A stretch of DNA of 64,000 nt. Source: Macrosoma leucophasiata (lineage: Eukaryota; Arthropoda; Insecta; Lepidoptera; Hedylidae). The notes beneath the pieces are model-generated. The model had not been told where the DNA came from, did no database searches, and saw only the letters and a program-made list of their open reading frames with translations. Shown here piece by piece: positions 34,802-44,362 of the stretch; position 1 is the stretch's first letter; every line of letters starts with the position of its first letter. The stretch spans positions 25,451,046 through 25,515,045 of the forward strand of contig JAWQUS010000001.1 in assembly GCA_036365455.1 (NCBI GenBank), read 5' to 3'. The position numbers were made by a program, and so were the translations under genes.

Positions 34802-37800
34802 TTATATATCTACCCTATTTCTTTTTATTACTAATTCCATAATTTTTGTGCAATAGTGGACAAAGTCATTACGTGTGTCCTTATGTTTTAATAGTATATG
34901 TATGTTACTTTCTGTTATTTTAGTTCCAAGCTTTTGTTCAGTGTCGTGTCTTAGTAAGGAGTGGACGGGACAGTTGACAATAATATGGGGGATCGTCTCC
35001 TCTTGATCTGGATCGCAGACGCATGATGGACTCTCCTTACACTTAAATCGATGTAAGTATTGGGAGAGTCCACCATGTCCAGTCATCAGTTGTGTAATGA
35101 CTCCCGCTGGCTGGAGCTGCCGCACGATTTTATAGGCGCCACGCACTTCCGGGAGGAAAAGCTTCGTTACGGAAGCGGTAGACCCCGAGGTATACCTCTG
35201 GTTCCACTCGTCAAGGGATTCAGAGCGAATCCGTCCCTTGACGAATGACACCGGGCACAGGTCGTAGTCGGGCTTCCTCCGCGACCGCAACGCCGCCTCC
35301 TTCGCGAGTTCATCCGCTCGCTCGTTGCCCGGCAATCCCGCATGAGCCCTGACCCAGAAGAAAGATACATCTTTCCCTAGTTTCAGAGCCCCCGCGAGAT
35401 TGCGACGGGCCTCCACAGCAAGGGGGTGGGGGGAGGCCTGGTTTACTACAGTTTGCAGTGCTGCTTTCGAGTCGCTGTAGATACCAAAGCTCCCCGCCCC
35501 CATTTGGAGGACTTCACTCGTGGCTCGACATATGGCCAACAATTCCGCCTGGTAAACCGTGCAGTACGACGGCAGGCAAAGTTTGATGGCTTTGGTCTCC
35601 GCTTCGCTATTCCATAAGGATAGCGCTGCTCCGACCTTGCCCTCAATTTTGCTGCCGTCCGTGAAGAGTCTCACTGTCTGCGCGTTTCGGCTATCAACCT
35701 GTTCCTGGTTTTCCAGACATTCGAATTTGATGTCCATATGTTCTGCCGGGTGCGGATGCTCCGCAAACCTCACCGGCCGCTCCACCTCCCGATCTCCTAG
35801 CCCGTGCCGGGGTGACCCTTTCTTGGCCTCATACAATGATGCTGCCTCCTGTATCCGCAGGTCGAGAGGAAGTATCCCGGCTAGGGCCAGTGCCGAGTTC
35901 AGGGAGACAGTACGGTAAGCCTTGCAGAGCTTCTGAGCAAAGCCTCGCTGCACTGCGTTGAGTTGCTTCTGAATCCCGATTTTCCGAGTTGCTGGCGCCC
36001 ATACACTCGCCGCGTAAGTAATCACCGGTTCGACTGTTGCTATATAGATAGTCCGGATTATATCCGAATGCAAGCCCCAGCTGGCTTTGGCAGCTTTCGA
36101 GAGCTGTTTGTAGAAGTTTACTGCTTTACGACATACGTTTGCTACGTGGGGGTTAAACGTTAGTTTGCTATCTATGGTCAGCCCCAGCAGCTTAACTTCC
36201 TGCGACATGTTAATGTCGGTTCCCGCCATGTGCAGTCGTGGAGTGTCATACTTAAGTTTCTTAGTAAGTACCATTGCAGTTGTTTTGTGCGGTGCAAACC
36301 GGAGTTTGTTTTTGACACCCCACGCATGCACATGGGCGAGAGCGGTATTTGCCTCCAGCTCAATTTCCAGCGCTGTTTCGGCTGCGAATATCAGCACGAC
36401 GTCGTCCGCGAATGCCTGGCAATGGTGTCCTTTGTTCTCCATTTGCTTGAGTAACGGGTCCAGCAAGAGGTTCCATAATATTGGCCCCGCTATGGATCCC
36501 TGGACACATCCTTTTGTTGTGTCTCTGGTAACCTCCTCACCAGCGTACCTTAACCTCACTTTTCTGCTGACTAGGTAGCTGTCAATCAGTCTCCTTATGT
36601 TCCCTGGGATCTTTTCCTCAGCCAGTCGTACCTTTATGGCGGGCCACCAGGCGCTGTCGAAGGCTCCCTCTATGTCCAGAGATATCAGTGTAACTATTTT
36701 TCTTGCTTTTATCTCCGCTCGTATATGATTTACCAGAGCATAGAGGGAGTCCTCGGTGCTGCGCTGGGGCATAAAGCCATACTGGCGAGTACTCGTCCGG
36801 GGAACTAGGTACCATTTCAATCTTGCTACAAGCATTTTCTCCAGGATCTTACCCAGGATAGGTAATAGGCCGATTGGCCTATAGGATTTGGGATCTTGGT
36901 AGGTTTCCTTGCCGGGTTTCCTCAGGATTATTATTGTGGCTATTTTCCACAAGTCGGGAAAATGGGATAACTGGAGGGATTTGTTGGTGAGGGCAAGGAA
37001 GGTCTCAGGATCCTGGAGAATAGCCTGTTTACATATGTCAGCAGTGAGACCATCCGCCCCGGGAGCTTTTTTCGGATTAAAACCTTCCACCGCAGTCTTC
37101 AGCTCCAGCATGGTAAATGGTGGGTCATGATCAACATTATAACACCACTCATTTACCCTGCTTGCAGCTTCTCGCGTCTGCTGGTGGTCGGCGTTATCCG
37201 TGCTCTCCGAGTCTACCGGGTAGAATGTCTCTGCGAGTAAGGCAGCTGATTGTGAGGGGTTCAGGGTTTTACCATTTACAGCGAGCGGCAGGTCCTCTTC
37301 CCGTTTCTTCGTCCGTCCTATGACTCGGTATATGCCTTCCCACACCCCTTCCCTGTCCTGTTTCTCACAGAAGCTCTTCCAGCTGCAGGTCGAGGCATTT
37401 TTGGCCTTGCACTCATATTCCGTCTTCATTTTCAGGTACTCTGCGACTACCTTTGCTCTACGGATGGGCGCCGCGCACCGGATTCTGCGCTTCCTGGTAG
37501 CGACTGCACTCTTTAGCTCCGCCAACTCCTCGGACCACCATGGGATGGTAAGTGTGTTTTTGTTTTTACTTAATGCTATATTTTCCTGACTACTCTGAAT
37601 TATATTGTCTGTGTATTTAATTATGTTTTCTTCTAGTTCTATTTTATTATTAATTTTGTTTATTTCAGATCCATTTATTCCACTTTCATTGTTTAACTGG
37701 GTCAGTTTCTCACGAAACTGACCCCAGTTAGCCTTTTTTGTGTTATAGATCCTTGTGGTTCTATTTATGTTAATCCCTTTACTTTTTTGCAGGTTAATTT

Positions 37801-38455
37801 TGAAAATGATCCCATTATGGTCCGAGCTGGTGAGCCCCTGCTCCACGTGCCAGTCCTCCACCAGGTCGAGCAAGTCCCGCGAACACGCCGTCACATCCAC
37901 AAAGCTGCTGTACGCTTTGCCGCCCCGTATCGTGTCGAAGGTGGGCGTTTCTCCCACGTTGAGTACCTGAAGGTCAGACTCTTCCAGGATCCCTGACAAT
38001 TCGTCTCCCCTGAGGTCGACCTTAGTGCTGCCCCACCAGGTACTCTTTGCATTGGCGTCGCCTCCGAAGATGATCTTGCAGTGGCCCAGCTTCCTCAATA
38101 TGCTTTTCACCTGCTCCAGGTAAGGCTCTATTGGGCGGTCTGGCTCAAAGTAGAAGGAAACTACTGCGATTTCCCAGGCACTGGTGCGGATCCTCACGAC
38201 TACGATGTTGTTAGTGGTGAGTTCTGGGTGCTGTAAGACATCAAGGTCGGTGTCGTATACTACGATGGCCGCCTTGACGCACCCCCCTCCTTGATCAGTG
38301 CTCTGGTACACTCTAGCCCCTCGGTAGTCCTTCATTCTTTTTGCCCCGCCCACATAAGGCTCCTGGAGCAGTGCAACAGAGAACTTACGTTGGTTGGCTT
38401 CTAGCATTAGCTCGGTGGTGGCGAGTTCTTTTCTTTGAAGATTGGCTTGGGCCAC
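34802..38455 (-). CDS. Element A ORF2: endonuclease, reverse transcriptase, RNase H
   Basis: 1217 residues from a GTG at 38455, open without stops. Endonuclease about 1-220 (QANLQ with motif-I Asn, LLQEPY, GGDANAKSTWWG, SSDHNG). RT about 460-740 (KAPGADGLTADI, SLDIEGAFDSAWW, CVQGSIAGPILWN, catalytic FADD). RNase H about 925-1055 (FTDGSK, IYSDSKAAL, HAGLPGNERADELA). C-terminal finger CVCDPDQEETIPHIIVNC. It nicks telomeric DNA and copies element RNA there. The first in-frame ATG (38407) lies downstream of the motif-I Asn, so translation probably starts at a non-AUG codon or after ORF1 by coupling. Confidence 0.92.
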   Translation of the reverse strand: MAQANLQRKELATTELMLEANQRKFSVALLQEPYVGGAKRMKDYRGARVYQSTDQGGGCVKAAIVVYDTDLDVLQHPELTTNNIVVVRIRTSAWEIAVVSFYFEPDRPIEPYLEQVKSILRKLGHCKIIFGGDANAKSTWWGSTKVDLRGDELSGILEESDLQVLNVGETPTFDTIRGGKAYSSFVDVTACSRDLLDLVEDWHVEQGLTSSDHNGIIFKINLQKSKGININRTTRIYNTKKANWGQFREKLTQLNNESGINGSEINKINNKIELEENIIKYTDNIIQSSQENIALSKNKNTLTIPWWSEELAELKSAVATRKRRIRCAAPIRRAKVVAEYLKMKTEYECKAKNASTCSWKSFCEKQDREGVWEGIYRVIGRTKKREEDLPLAVNGKTLNPSQSAALLAETFYPVDSESTDNADHQQTREAASRVNEWCYNVDHDPPFTMLELKTAVEGFNPKKAPGADGLTADICKQAILQDPETFLALTNKSLQLSHFPDLWKIATIIILRKPGKETYQDPKSYRPIGLLPILGKILEKMLVARLKWYLVPRTSTRQYGFMPQRSTEDSLYALVNHIRAEIKARKIVTLISLDIEGAFDSAWWPAIKVRLAEEKIPGNIRRLIDSYLVSRKVRLRYAGEEVTRDTTKGCVQGSIAGPILWNLLLDPLLKQMENKGHHCQAFADDVVLIFAAETALEIELEANTALAHVHAWGVKNKLRFAPHKTTAMVLTKKLKYDTPRLHMAGTDINMSQEVKLLGLTIDSKLTFNPHVANVCRKAVNFYKQLSKAAKASWGLHSDIIRTIYIATVEPVITYAASVWAPATRKIGIQKQLNAVQRGFAQKLCKAYRTVSLNSALALAGILPLDLRIQEAASLYEAKKGSPRHGLGDREVERPVRFAEHPHPAEHMDIKFECLENQEQVDSRNAQTVRLFTDGSKIEGKVGAALSLWNSEAETKAIKLCLPSYCTVYQAELLAICRATSEVLQMGAGSFGIYSDSKAALQTVVNQASPHPLAVEARRNLAGALKLGKDVSFFWVRAHAGLPGNERADELAKEAALRSRRKPDYDLCPVSFVKGRIRSESLDEWNQRYTSGSTASVTKLFLPEVRGAYKIVRQLQPAGVITQLMTGHGGLSQYLHRFKCKESPSCVCDPDQEETIPHIIVNCPVHSLLRHDTEQKLGTKITESNIHILLKHKDTRNDFVHYCTKIMELVIKRNRVDI

Positions 38456-38510
38456 TGTGTACGACGTCCTTCTGGTTGGGGTGCCTGCCCTTTCGCCATG
38501 TGTGGGAACC

Positions 38511-39999
38511 TTAGCAGTATGCGATCTTCGCTCTTGCTAAAGTGTCCCACCTTCTACGTACTGCACAGTCACTACTGAATGCGCTATGTTCGACATTGTC
38601 GATCTTAGCGCTCACGCAGTTGCAGCACGTAGCGGGTGTCCCCGCCAGCCAGTCTGCGCAATCGGTCCTCACATGGGGGCCTCCGCAGTGACTGCATTTT
38701 TCCTGTCGCTCCGTACAGAATCGTCGACCGTGTCCATAGCCTAGGCACATGGAGCACTGGACTAGGGGCGACTGGTCTGCTACCTTGACCTTCTGGATAT
38801 CGATATGGAGCTCTCCCCTATCCAGAATGCGGTTATATAGTGTCGGGGACACCCTTATCACGACATGGCTAGTGTGGGGGTTCCGACCTTTTTTACGGAA
38901 TCGTACTTCGATTCGATCCTCCTCCCCGCTGAGGTCGCGGAATATTTCCCGGTTTTGCTTGCGTACAGCTTCAAGGATGTCATCGTTGCTGATGAACAAC
39001 ATGACACCCTTGAGGATCAAGAGTGGGTCTTTATTCCGCACCTCTTCTACGGAGAGGTGGTCCCCCGCTTGCTTTAGCCTTTCTTGGACCCTTTGCTGGT
39101 CCATTTTCGTCCTGCAGCCGAGAATGACTTTCCTATTCTTGGCCTTACGAACTTGGTCAACGGTAACCCAGCCATCCGTTGCCTTGACGGCTTGCCTCAC
39201 TCGATTTAGGACCTCGTCCCCAGTTTCCGTTTCGTCTTTCGACGTTATCACGACCGAATGCAGGGCTGTCCTTTCTGGTTGTGGTCGTCCTGGTTGGCTG
39301 GTCACCGCGTTGGCGTAGGTCTTTCTGTACGCGATGTCTTCAACTGATTTTTTCAGGGATTCGTTGAGGCCTTCCATTTGTGTCGTGTTTTCTTGTATTA
39401 TTTTTTTTGTGTTCTTCTATCATTATCGTCAGCTCTTTTATTGCTTTGTTTTCGTCTCTCTTCTCTTCCGTTTCTGTCTCTACCCTACTCTCTGTCCTTT
39501 TCTCTCTCCTCTCCGCCTCTGCCTCTTTGACGAGCTGATACATTCTCTCTATTGCGCTCATCACTTCGTTTTTTATTTCAGTTTTTGTATTTCTAGAGGC
39601 GTTGAGGTGTATTTTTGCCTTTTGTAGGCAGTCCCGTGCCTCTTGTACCCTGTCTTTTTTGATTGGCCTGGTTTTTTCCAGGGTGCTAGGACTCTGTACA
39701 GTTTCCACAGGGGTGGTAGAGTCAGTGGTTTTTTGGGAAAGTCGCGCGGTGGGTACAGGTGCTGGTGGCTTTTTCCTAGGGGTTGTGGGGGAGGCGAGTT
39801 TCGGCTTCGATGTGGGTGGGGTCTTATTGGGAGGGGGTCCGGTGTTAATTTTCCCTGTCTCCCATTCTCCTATGCTCCGTCTGACGTTCGGGTTGGATGG
39901 TCCTGCCATCGTCGTCGTGTTTAAGCTTACGTCAACCGGAGATTTCTCTTGGGCATTAGCTTGCTCCATTTTCTTGGCTGGCGTGCGTATGCCAAACAT
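38511..39999 (-). pseudogene. Element A ORF1 (gag), broken by one frameshift
   Basis: Starts at ATG 39999 (MFGIRTPAKK) and shares the layout of element B ORF1: Pro/Thr-rich N-terminus, Lys/Glu-rich coiled coil, an RRM-like middle part and three C-terminal zinc knuckles (CSMCLGYGHGRRFC, CSHCGGPHVRTDC, and a third CxxC...H...C). The frame is lost in an A8 run (plus-strand T8 at about 39401-39408) inside the coiled coil. The second half runs on to TAA at 38511. Apart from this shift no stop is seen, so the break is recent or an assembly error. Confidence 0.88.
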
Positions 40000-40065
40000 T
40001 TTGCCGGCTGTTACTAATCTAGTAATCCGAACAATCTATATATAAATGCACGAATATAGGATAGA

Positions 40066-40145
<80 letters not shown>

Positions 40146-40653
40146 CTTTTCCCCTGACATGATCAGAGACTTTGTTTATCTGGTTACTCTTCCATACTAG
40201 TTCTCGCGTTTATTCCTCTCGTACTTTCATTCTTCATACTAGATCTTTCTTTCATTCTACCTTTCTTTCTTTTTATGGGTGGGATTCCCATCTATCCATT
40301 TTTCTTTTTCTTTCTATTTCTTTATTAAAAGCATAGGGAAATGAATGGTACGTTTCTATAATTCTGTTCATTTTTACAATTTATACTTATATCTATTTTT
40401 CTTATGTTTTACATATTTTATAGTTATAATTTATACATATATTACTGTTTACATTTTCGTGTGGTTAGTGGGTGACATTTTCTGTTTTACATTAATAATA
40501 AAGTCTACGGTTTTCCTTACTTGCTAGGTTTTGTTATGCTTAATCTATTACATTGGTCTTATAACTCTATTGCTTATGTCTATTTTCATTTTTAATACAT
40601 TTATATGGTTGATCCTTAATATATATAAAACAATTTTTATTATAAAAGAATCC

Positions 40654-43600
40654 TTATATATCTATTCTATTTCTTTGTATTACTGTTTCCATTATTTTTG
40701 TACAATAGTGGACAAAGTCGTTACGGGTGTCCTTGTGGCGTAAAAGTATATTTAAATTGCTGTCTATTATTTTTAATCCTGTTTTTTGTTCAAGGTTAAA
40801 TCTTAATAAGGAGTGGACGGGACAGTTTACCAGGATATGGGGGATTGTTTCTTCCTGCTCTGGATCGCAGACACATGATGGGCTCTCCTTACGCTTAAAT
40901 CTATGTAAGTATTGGGAGAGTCCACCATGTCCGGTCATCAACTGCGTGACTATGCCCGTTGGCTGGAGCTGCCGCACTATCTTGTACGCGCCTCGTACGT
41001 CCGGGAAAAAGAGCTTCGTCACGGCGGCGGTGGTTCCCGAGGTATACCTCCGATTCCATTCGTCAAGCGTTTCAGAGCGTATCTGTCGCTTGACGAATGA
41101 GACCGGGCATCGGTCATAGTCGGGTTTCCTCCGCGTCCGCAGCGCCGCCTCTTTCGCGAGTTCATCCGCTCGCTCATTTCCCGGCAATCCCGCGTGAGCC
41201 CTGACCCAGAAGAAGGATACATCTTTCCCTAGTGCCAAGGCCCCCGCGAGATTGCGGCGGGCCTCCACAGCGAGAGGGTGCGGGGAGGTTTGGTTTGCGA
41301 CCGTCTGCAGCGCTGCTCTGGAGTCGCTATATATACCAAAACTCCCCGCCCCCATCCGGAGGACTTCACTCGTGGCTCTGCATATGGCCAGCAATTCCGC
41401 CTGGTAAACCGTGCAGTATGACGGCAGGCAAAGTTTGATAGCTCTGGTCTCCGCTTCGCTATTCCACAAGGATAGCGCCGCGCCGACTTTGCCCTCTATT
41501 TTGCTGCCGTCCGTGAAGAATCTCACTGTCTGCTCGTTTCGGCTGTCAACCTGTTCTTGGTTTTCCAGGCATTCGAATTCGATGGTCATATGCTGCGCCG
41601 GATGCGGATGTTCTGCAAATCCTACCGGCCGTTCCATCTCCCGATCTCCCAGCCCATGGGGGGGTGACCCTCTCTTGGCCTCATACAACGATGCTGCCTC
41701 CTGTATTCGCAGGTCGAGAGGAAGTATACCGGCCAGGGCTAGTGCCGAGTTCAGAGAGACAGTGCGATATGATTTACAGAGCTTCTGAGCGAAACCTCGT
41801 TGCACTGTGTTGAGCTGCTTCTGAACCCCGATTTTCCGCGCTGCTGGTGCCCAAACACTTGCCGCGTAGGTGATCACTGGTTCGACAGTAGCTACGTAAA
41901 TTGTACGGATTATGTCTGGGTGTAGGCCCCAGCTTACTTTGGCAGCTTTTGAGAGCTGCTTGTAGAAGTTAATTGCCTTGCGACATACATTTGCTACATG
42001 TGTGTTAAAAGTTAGTTTGCTGTCGATTGTCAACCCTAGCAGCCTAACAGACTGTGACATTTTAATGTTGATGCCCGCCATGTGCAGGCGCGGAGTATCA
42101 AATTTAAGCTTTTTGGTTAGCACCATTGCACATGTTTTGTGCGGTGCAAACCGAAGCTTGTTCTTGACGCCCCATGCATGCACATGTGCGAGTGCGACAT
42201 TCGCCTCGAGCTCTATTTCAAGCGCGGTATCTGCTGAAAACACTAGAACGACGTCATCCGCGAACGCTTGGCAATAATGTCCTTTGCTCTCAAGTTGTTT
42301 AAGCAGTGGATCCAGCAAGAGATTCCATAAGATAGGTCCGCCTATGGAGCCTTGGACACATCCCTTTGTTGTGTCTTTTGTCACCTGTTCACCTGCATAC
42401 CTTAAGCTCACCTTCCTGCTGACTAGGTAGCTGTCGATTAGTCTCCTTATGTTCACTGGACACTTTTCCTCAGCCAGCCGTACTTTTATAGCGGGCCACC
42501 AGGCGCTATCGAAGGCTCCCTCTATATCGAGAGATACCAGTGTGACAATTTTCTTTGCTTTTATCTCCGATTTTATGTGGTTAACTAATGTATAGAGGGA
42601 GTCTTCGGTGCTCCGCTGGGGCATAAAGCCGTACTGGCGAGTACTTGTCCGGGGAACTAGGTGCCATTTCAACCTTGCTACAAGCATTTTCTCCAGGATC
42701 TTGCCCAGGATAGGTAATAGGCCGATTGGCCTATAGGATTTGGGATCTTGGTAATTGTCTTTGCCAGGTTTCCTCAGGATGATGACTGTGGCCATTTTCC
42801 ACAGGTCGGGAAAATGGGATAACTGGAGGGATTTGTTGGTGAGGGCAAGGAAGGTCTCGGGATCCTGGAGAACAGCTTGTCTACATATATCAGCAGTAAG
42901 GCCATCCGCCCCGGGAGCTTTTTTCGGATTAAAACCTTCCACCGCAGTCTTCAGCTCCAGCATAGTAAATGGTGGGTCATGATCTTCATGATAACGCCAC
43001 TCATTTACCCTGCTTGCAGCTTCGCGTGTCTGCTGGTGGTCGGCGTTATCCGTTCTCTCCGAGTCTACCGGATAGAATGTCTCAGCGAGTAAGGCAGCTG
43101 ATTGTGCAGGGTTTAGGGTTGTTCCGTTTTTAGAAAGCGGCATGTCCTCTTCCCTTTTCCTAGTCCGTCCTATGACTCGATATATGCCTTCCCACATCCC
43201 CTCCTTTTCCTGTTTTTCGCAAAAGTTCTTCCAGCTGCAGGTCTGGGCATTTCTGGCCTTGCACTCATATTCTGTCTTCATTTTCAGGTACTCATCGACG
43301 ACCTTCGCTCTTCGGACGGGTGCCGCGCATCGGATTCGACGCTTCCTGGTGGCGACTGCCTTCTTCAGCTCCGCCAACTCATCGGACCACCATGGGACGG
43401 TAAGTATGTTTTTATTTTTAATTAACGGTATGTTTTCCTGACTGCTTTTTACTATGTTATCTGTGTATTTTATTATTTTTAATTCCAGTTCTATTTTATT
43501 ATTTATTCTATTTATTTCTGTTGTGTTTATTTCACTATCATTGTTTAACTGGGCCAGTTTCTCACGAAACTGACCCCAGTTAGCCTTTTTAGTGTTATAA

Positions 43601-44307
43601 ATCCTTGTCGTCCTATTGATGTTTATTCCTTTACTCTTTTGAATATTAATTTTGAAAATTATCCCATTGTGGTCCGAGCTGGTGAGCCCCTGCTCCACGC
43701 GCCAGTCCTCCACCAGGTCGAGCAAGTCCTTCGAGCAGGCCGTCACATCCACAAAGCTGCTGTACGCTTTTCCGCCCCGTATCGTGTCGAAGGTGGGCGT
43801 TTCTCCCACGTTGAGTACCTGAAGGTCGGACTCTTCCAGGATCCCTGATAGTTCGTCTCCCCTGAGGTCGACCTTCGTGCTGCCCCACCAGGTACTCTTG
43901 GCGTTCGCGTCGCCTCCAAAGATAATCTTGCAGTGGCCTAGCGTCCTCAATACCTTTTTCAGCTGCTCCAAGTATGGCTCTATTGGGTGGTCTGGCTCAA
44001 AGTAGAAGGACACTACTGCGATTTCCCAGGCGCTGGTTCGGATCCTCACCACTACGATATTGTTAGTGGTGAGTTCTGGGTGCTGTAGGACGTCAAGGTC
44101 GGTATCGTATACCACGATAGCCGCCTTTACGCACCCTTCTCCTTGGTCAGCACACTGGTACACTCTAGCCCCTCGGTAGTCCTTCATCCTTTTAGCCCCG
44201 CCCACATACGGCTCCTGGAGCAGTGAGAGTGAAATATTACGTTGACTGGCTTCTATCATAAGCTCGCTGGTTGCGAGTTGTTTTCTTTGGAGGTTTGCTT
44301 GGGCCAC
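40654..44307 (-). CDS. Element B ORF2: endonuclease, reverse transcriptase, RNase H
   Basis: 1217 residues counted from GTG at 44307. Endonuclease: Asn5, Glu32 in QEPY, GGDANA 131-136, SDH 211-213. RT: SLDIEGAFD 592-600, CVQGSIGGP from 650, FADD 682-685. RNase H: FTDGSK from 931 with Asp933, Glu971, Asp995, then HAGLPGNERAD with His1038 and Asp1048. Finger: Cys1145/Cys1147, His1157, Cys1162. All catalytic residues are present and no stop occurs. The reading frame opens after a TAG inside the end of ORF1 and contains no ATG until residue 17, as in element A. Confidence 0.95.
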   Translation of the reverse strand: MAQANLQRKQLATSELMIEASQRNISLSLLQEPYVGGAKRMKDYRGARVYQCADQGEGCVKAAIVVYDTDLDVLQHPELTTNNIVVVRIRTSAWEIAVVSFYFEPDHPIEPYLEQLKKVLRTLGHCKIIFGGDANAKSTWWGSTKVDLRGDELSGILEESDLQVLNVGETPTFDTIRGGKAYSSFVDVTACSKDLLDLVEDWRVEQGLTSSDHNGIIFKINIQKSKGININRTTRIYNTKKANWGQFREKLAQLNNDSEINTTEINRINNKIELELKIIKYTDNIVKSSQENIPLIKNKNILTVPWWSDELAELKKAVATRKRRIRCAAPVRRAKVVDEYLKMKTEYECKARNAQTCSWKNFCEKQEKEGMWEGIYRVIGRTRKREEDMPLSKNGTTLNPAQSAALLAETFYPVDSERTDNADHQQTREAASRVNEWRYHEDHDPPFTMLELKTAVEGFNPKKAPGADGLTADICRQAVLQDPETFLALTNKSLQLSHFPDLWKMATVIILRKPGKDNYQDPKSYRPIGLLPILGKILEKMLVARLKWHLVPRTSTRQYGFMPQRSTEDSLYTLVNHIKSEIKAKKIVTLVSLDIEGAFDSAWWPAIKVRLAEEKCPVNIRRLIDSYLVSRKVSLRYAGEQVTKDTTKGCVQGSIGGPILWNLLLDPLLKQLESKGHYCQAFADDVVLVFSADTALEIELEANVALAHVHAWGVKNKLRFAPHKTCAMVLTKKLKFDTPRLHMAGINIKMSQSVRLLGLTIDSKLTFNTHVANVCRKAINFYKQLSKAAKVSWGLHPDIIRTIYVATVEPVITYAASVWAPAARKIGVQKQLNTVQRGFAQKLCKSYRTVSLNSALALAGILPLDLRIQEAASLYEAKRGSPPHGLGDREMERPVGFAEHPHPAQHMTIEFECLENQEQVDSRNEQTVRFFTDGSKIEGKVGAALSLWNSEAETRAIKLCLPSYCTVYQAELLAICRATSEVLRMGAGSFGIYSDSRAALQTVANQTSPHPLAVEARRNLAGALALGKDVSFFWVRAHAGLPGNERADELAKEAALRTRRKPDYDRCPVSFVKRQIRSETLDEWNRRYTSGTTAAVTKLFFPDVRGAYKIVRQLQPTGIVTQLMTGHGGLSQYLHRFKRKESPSCVCDPEQEETIPHILVNCPVHSLLRFNLEQKTGLKIIDSNLNILLRHKDTRNDFVHYCTKIMETVIQRNRIDI

Positions 44308-44362
44308 TGTGTACGACGTCCTTCTGGTTGGGGTGCCTGCCCTGTCGCCGTGTGTGGGGCCC

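Larger units (their letters stand above)
34213..40069 (-). mobile_element. Element A: TRAS/R1-type telomeric retrotransposon
   Basis: Minus-strand non-LTR element: a 33-base poly(A) tail (T run 34213-34245) abutting TTAGG, 3' UTR, ORF2, ORF1 and a very short leader of about 70 bases ending AGGATAGACAGG (plus strand). The 3' junction (GGTT then T run) and 5' end after CC agree with the known TRAS cut (T/A on the TTAGG strand, C/T on the CCTAA strand). The 5' end meets element B's poly(A) with no telomeric repeat between. A 6-bp hairpin (34251-34267) sits next to the tail. ORF1 has a frameshift. Confidence 0.9.

Noticed and set aside
34213..40069. Element A as a SART-type insertion
   Set aside because: SART1 lies in the opposite orientation, with poly(A) followed by TTAGG; here poly(A) is followed by CCTAA on the sense strand, the TRAS arrangement.
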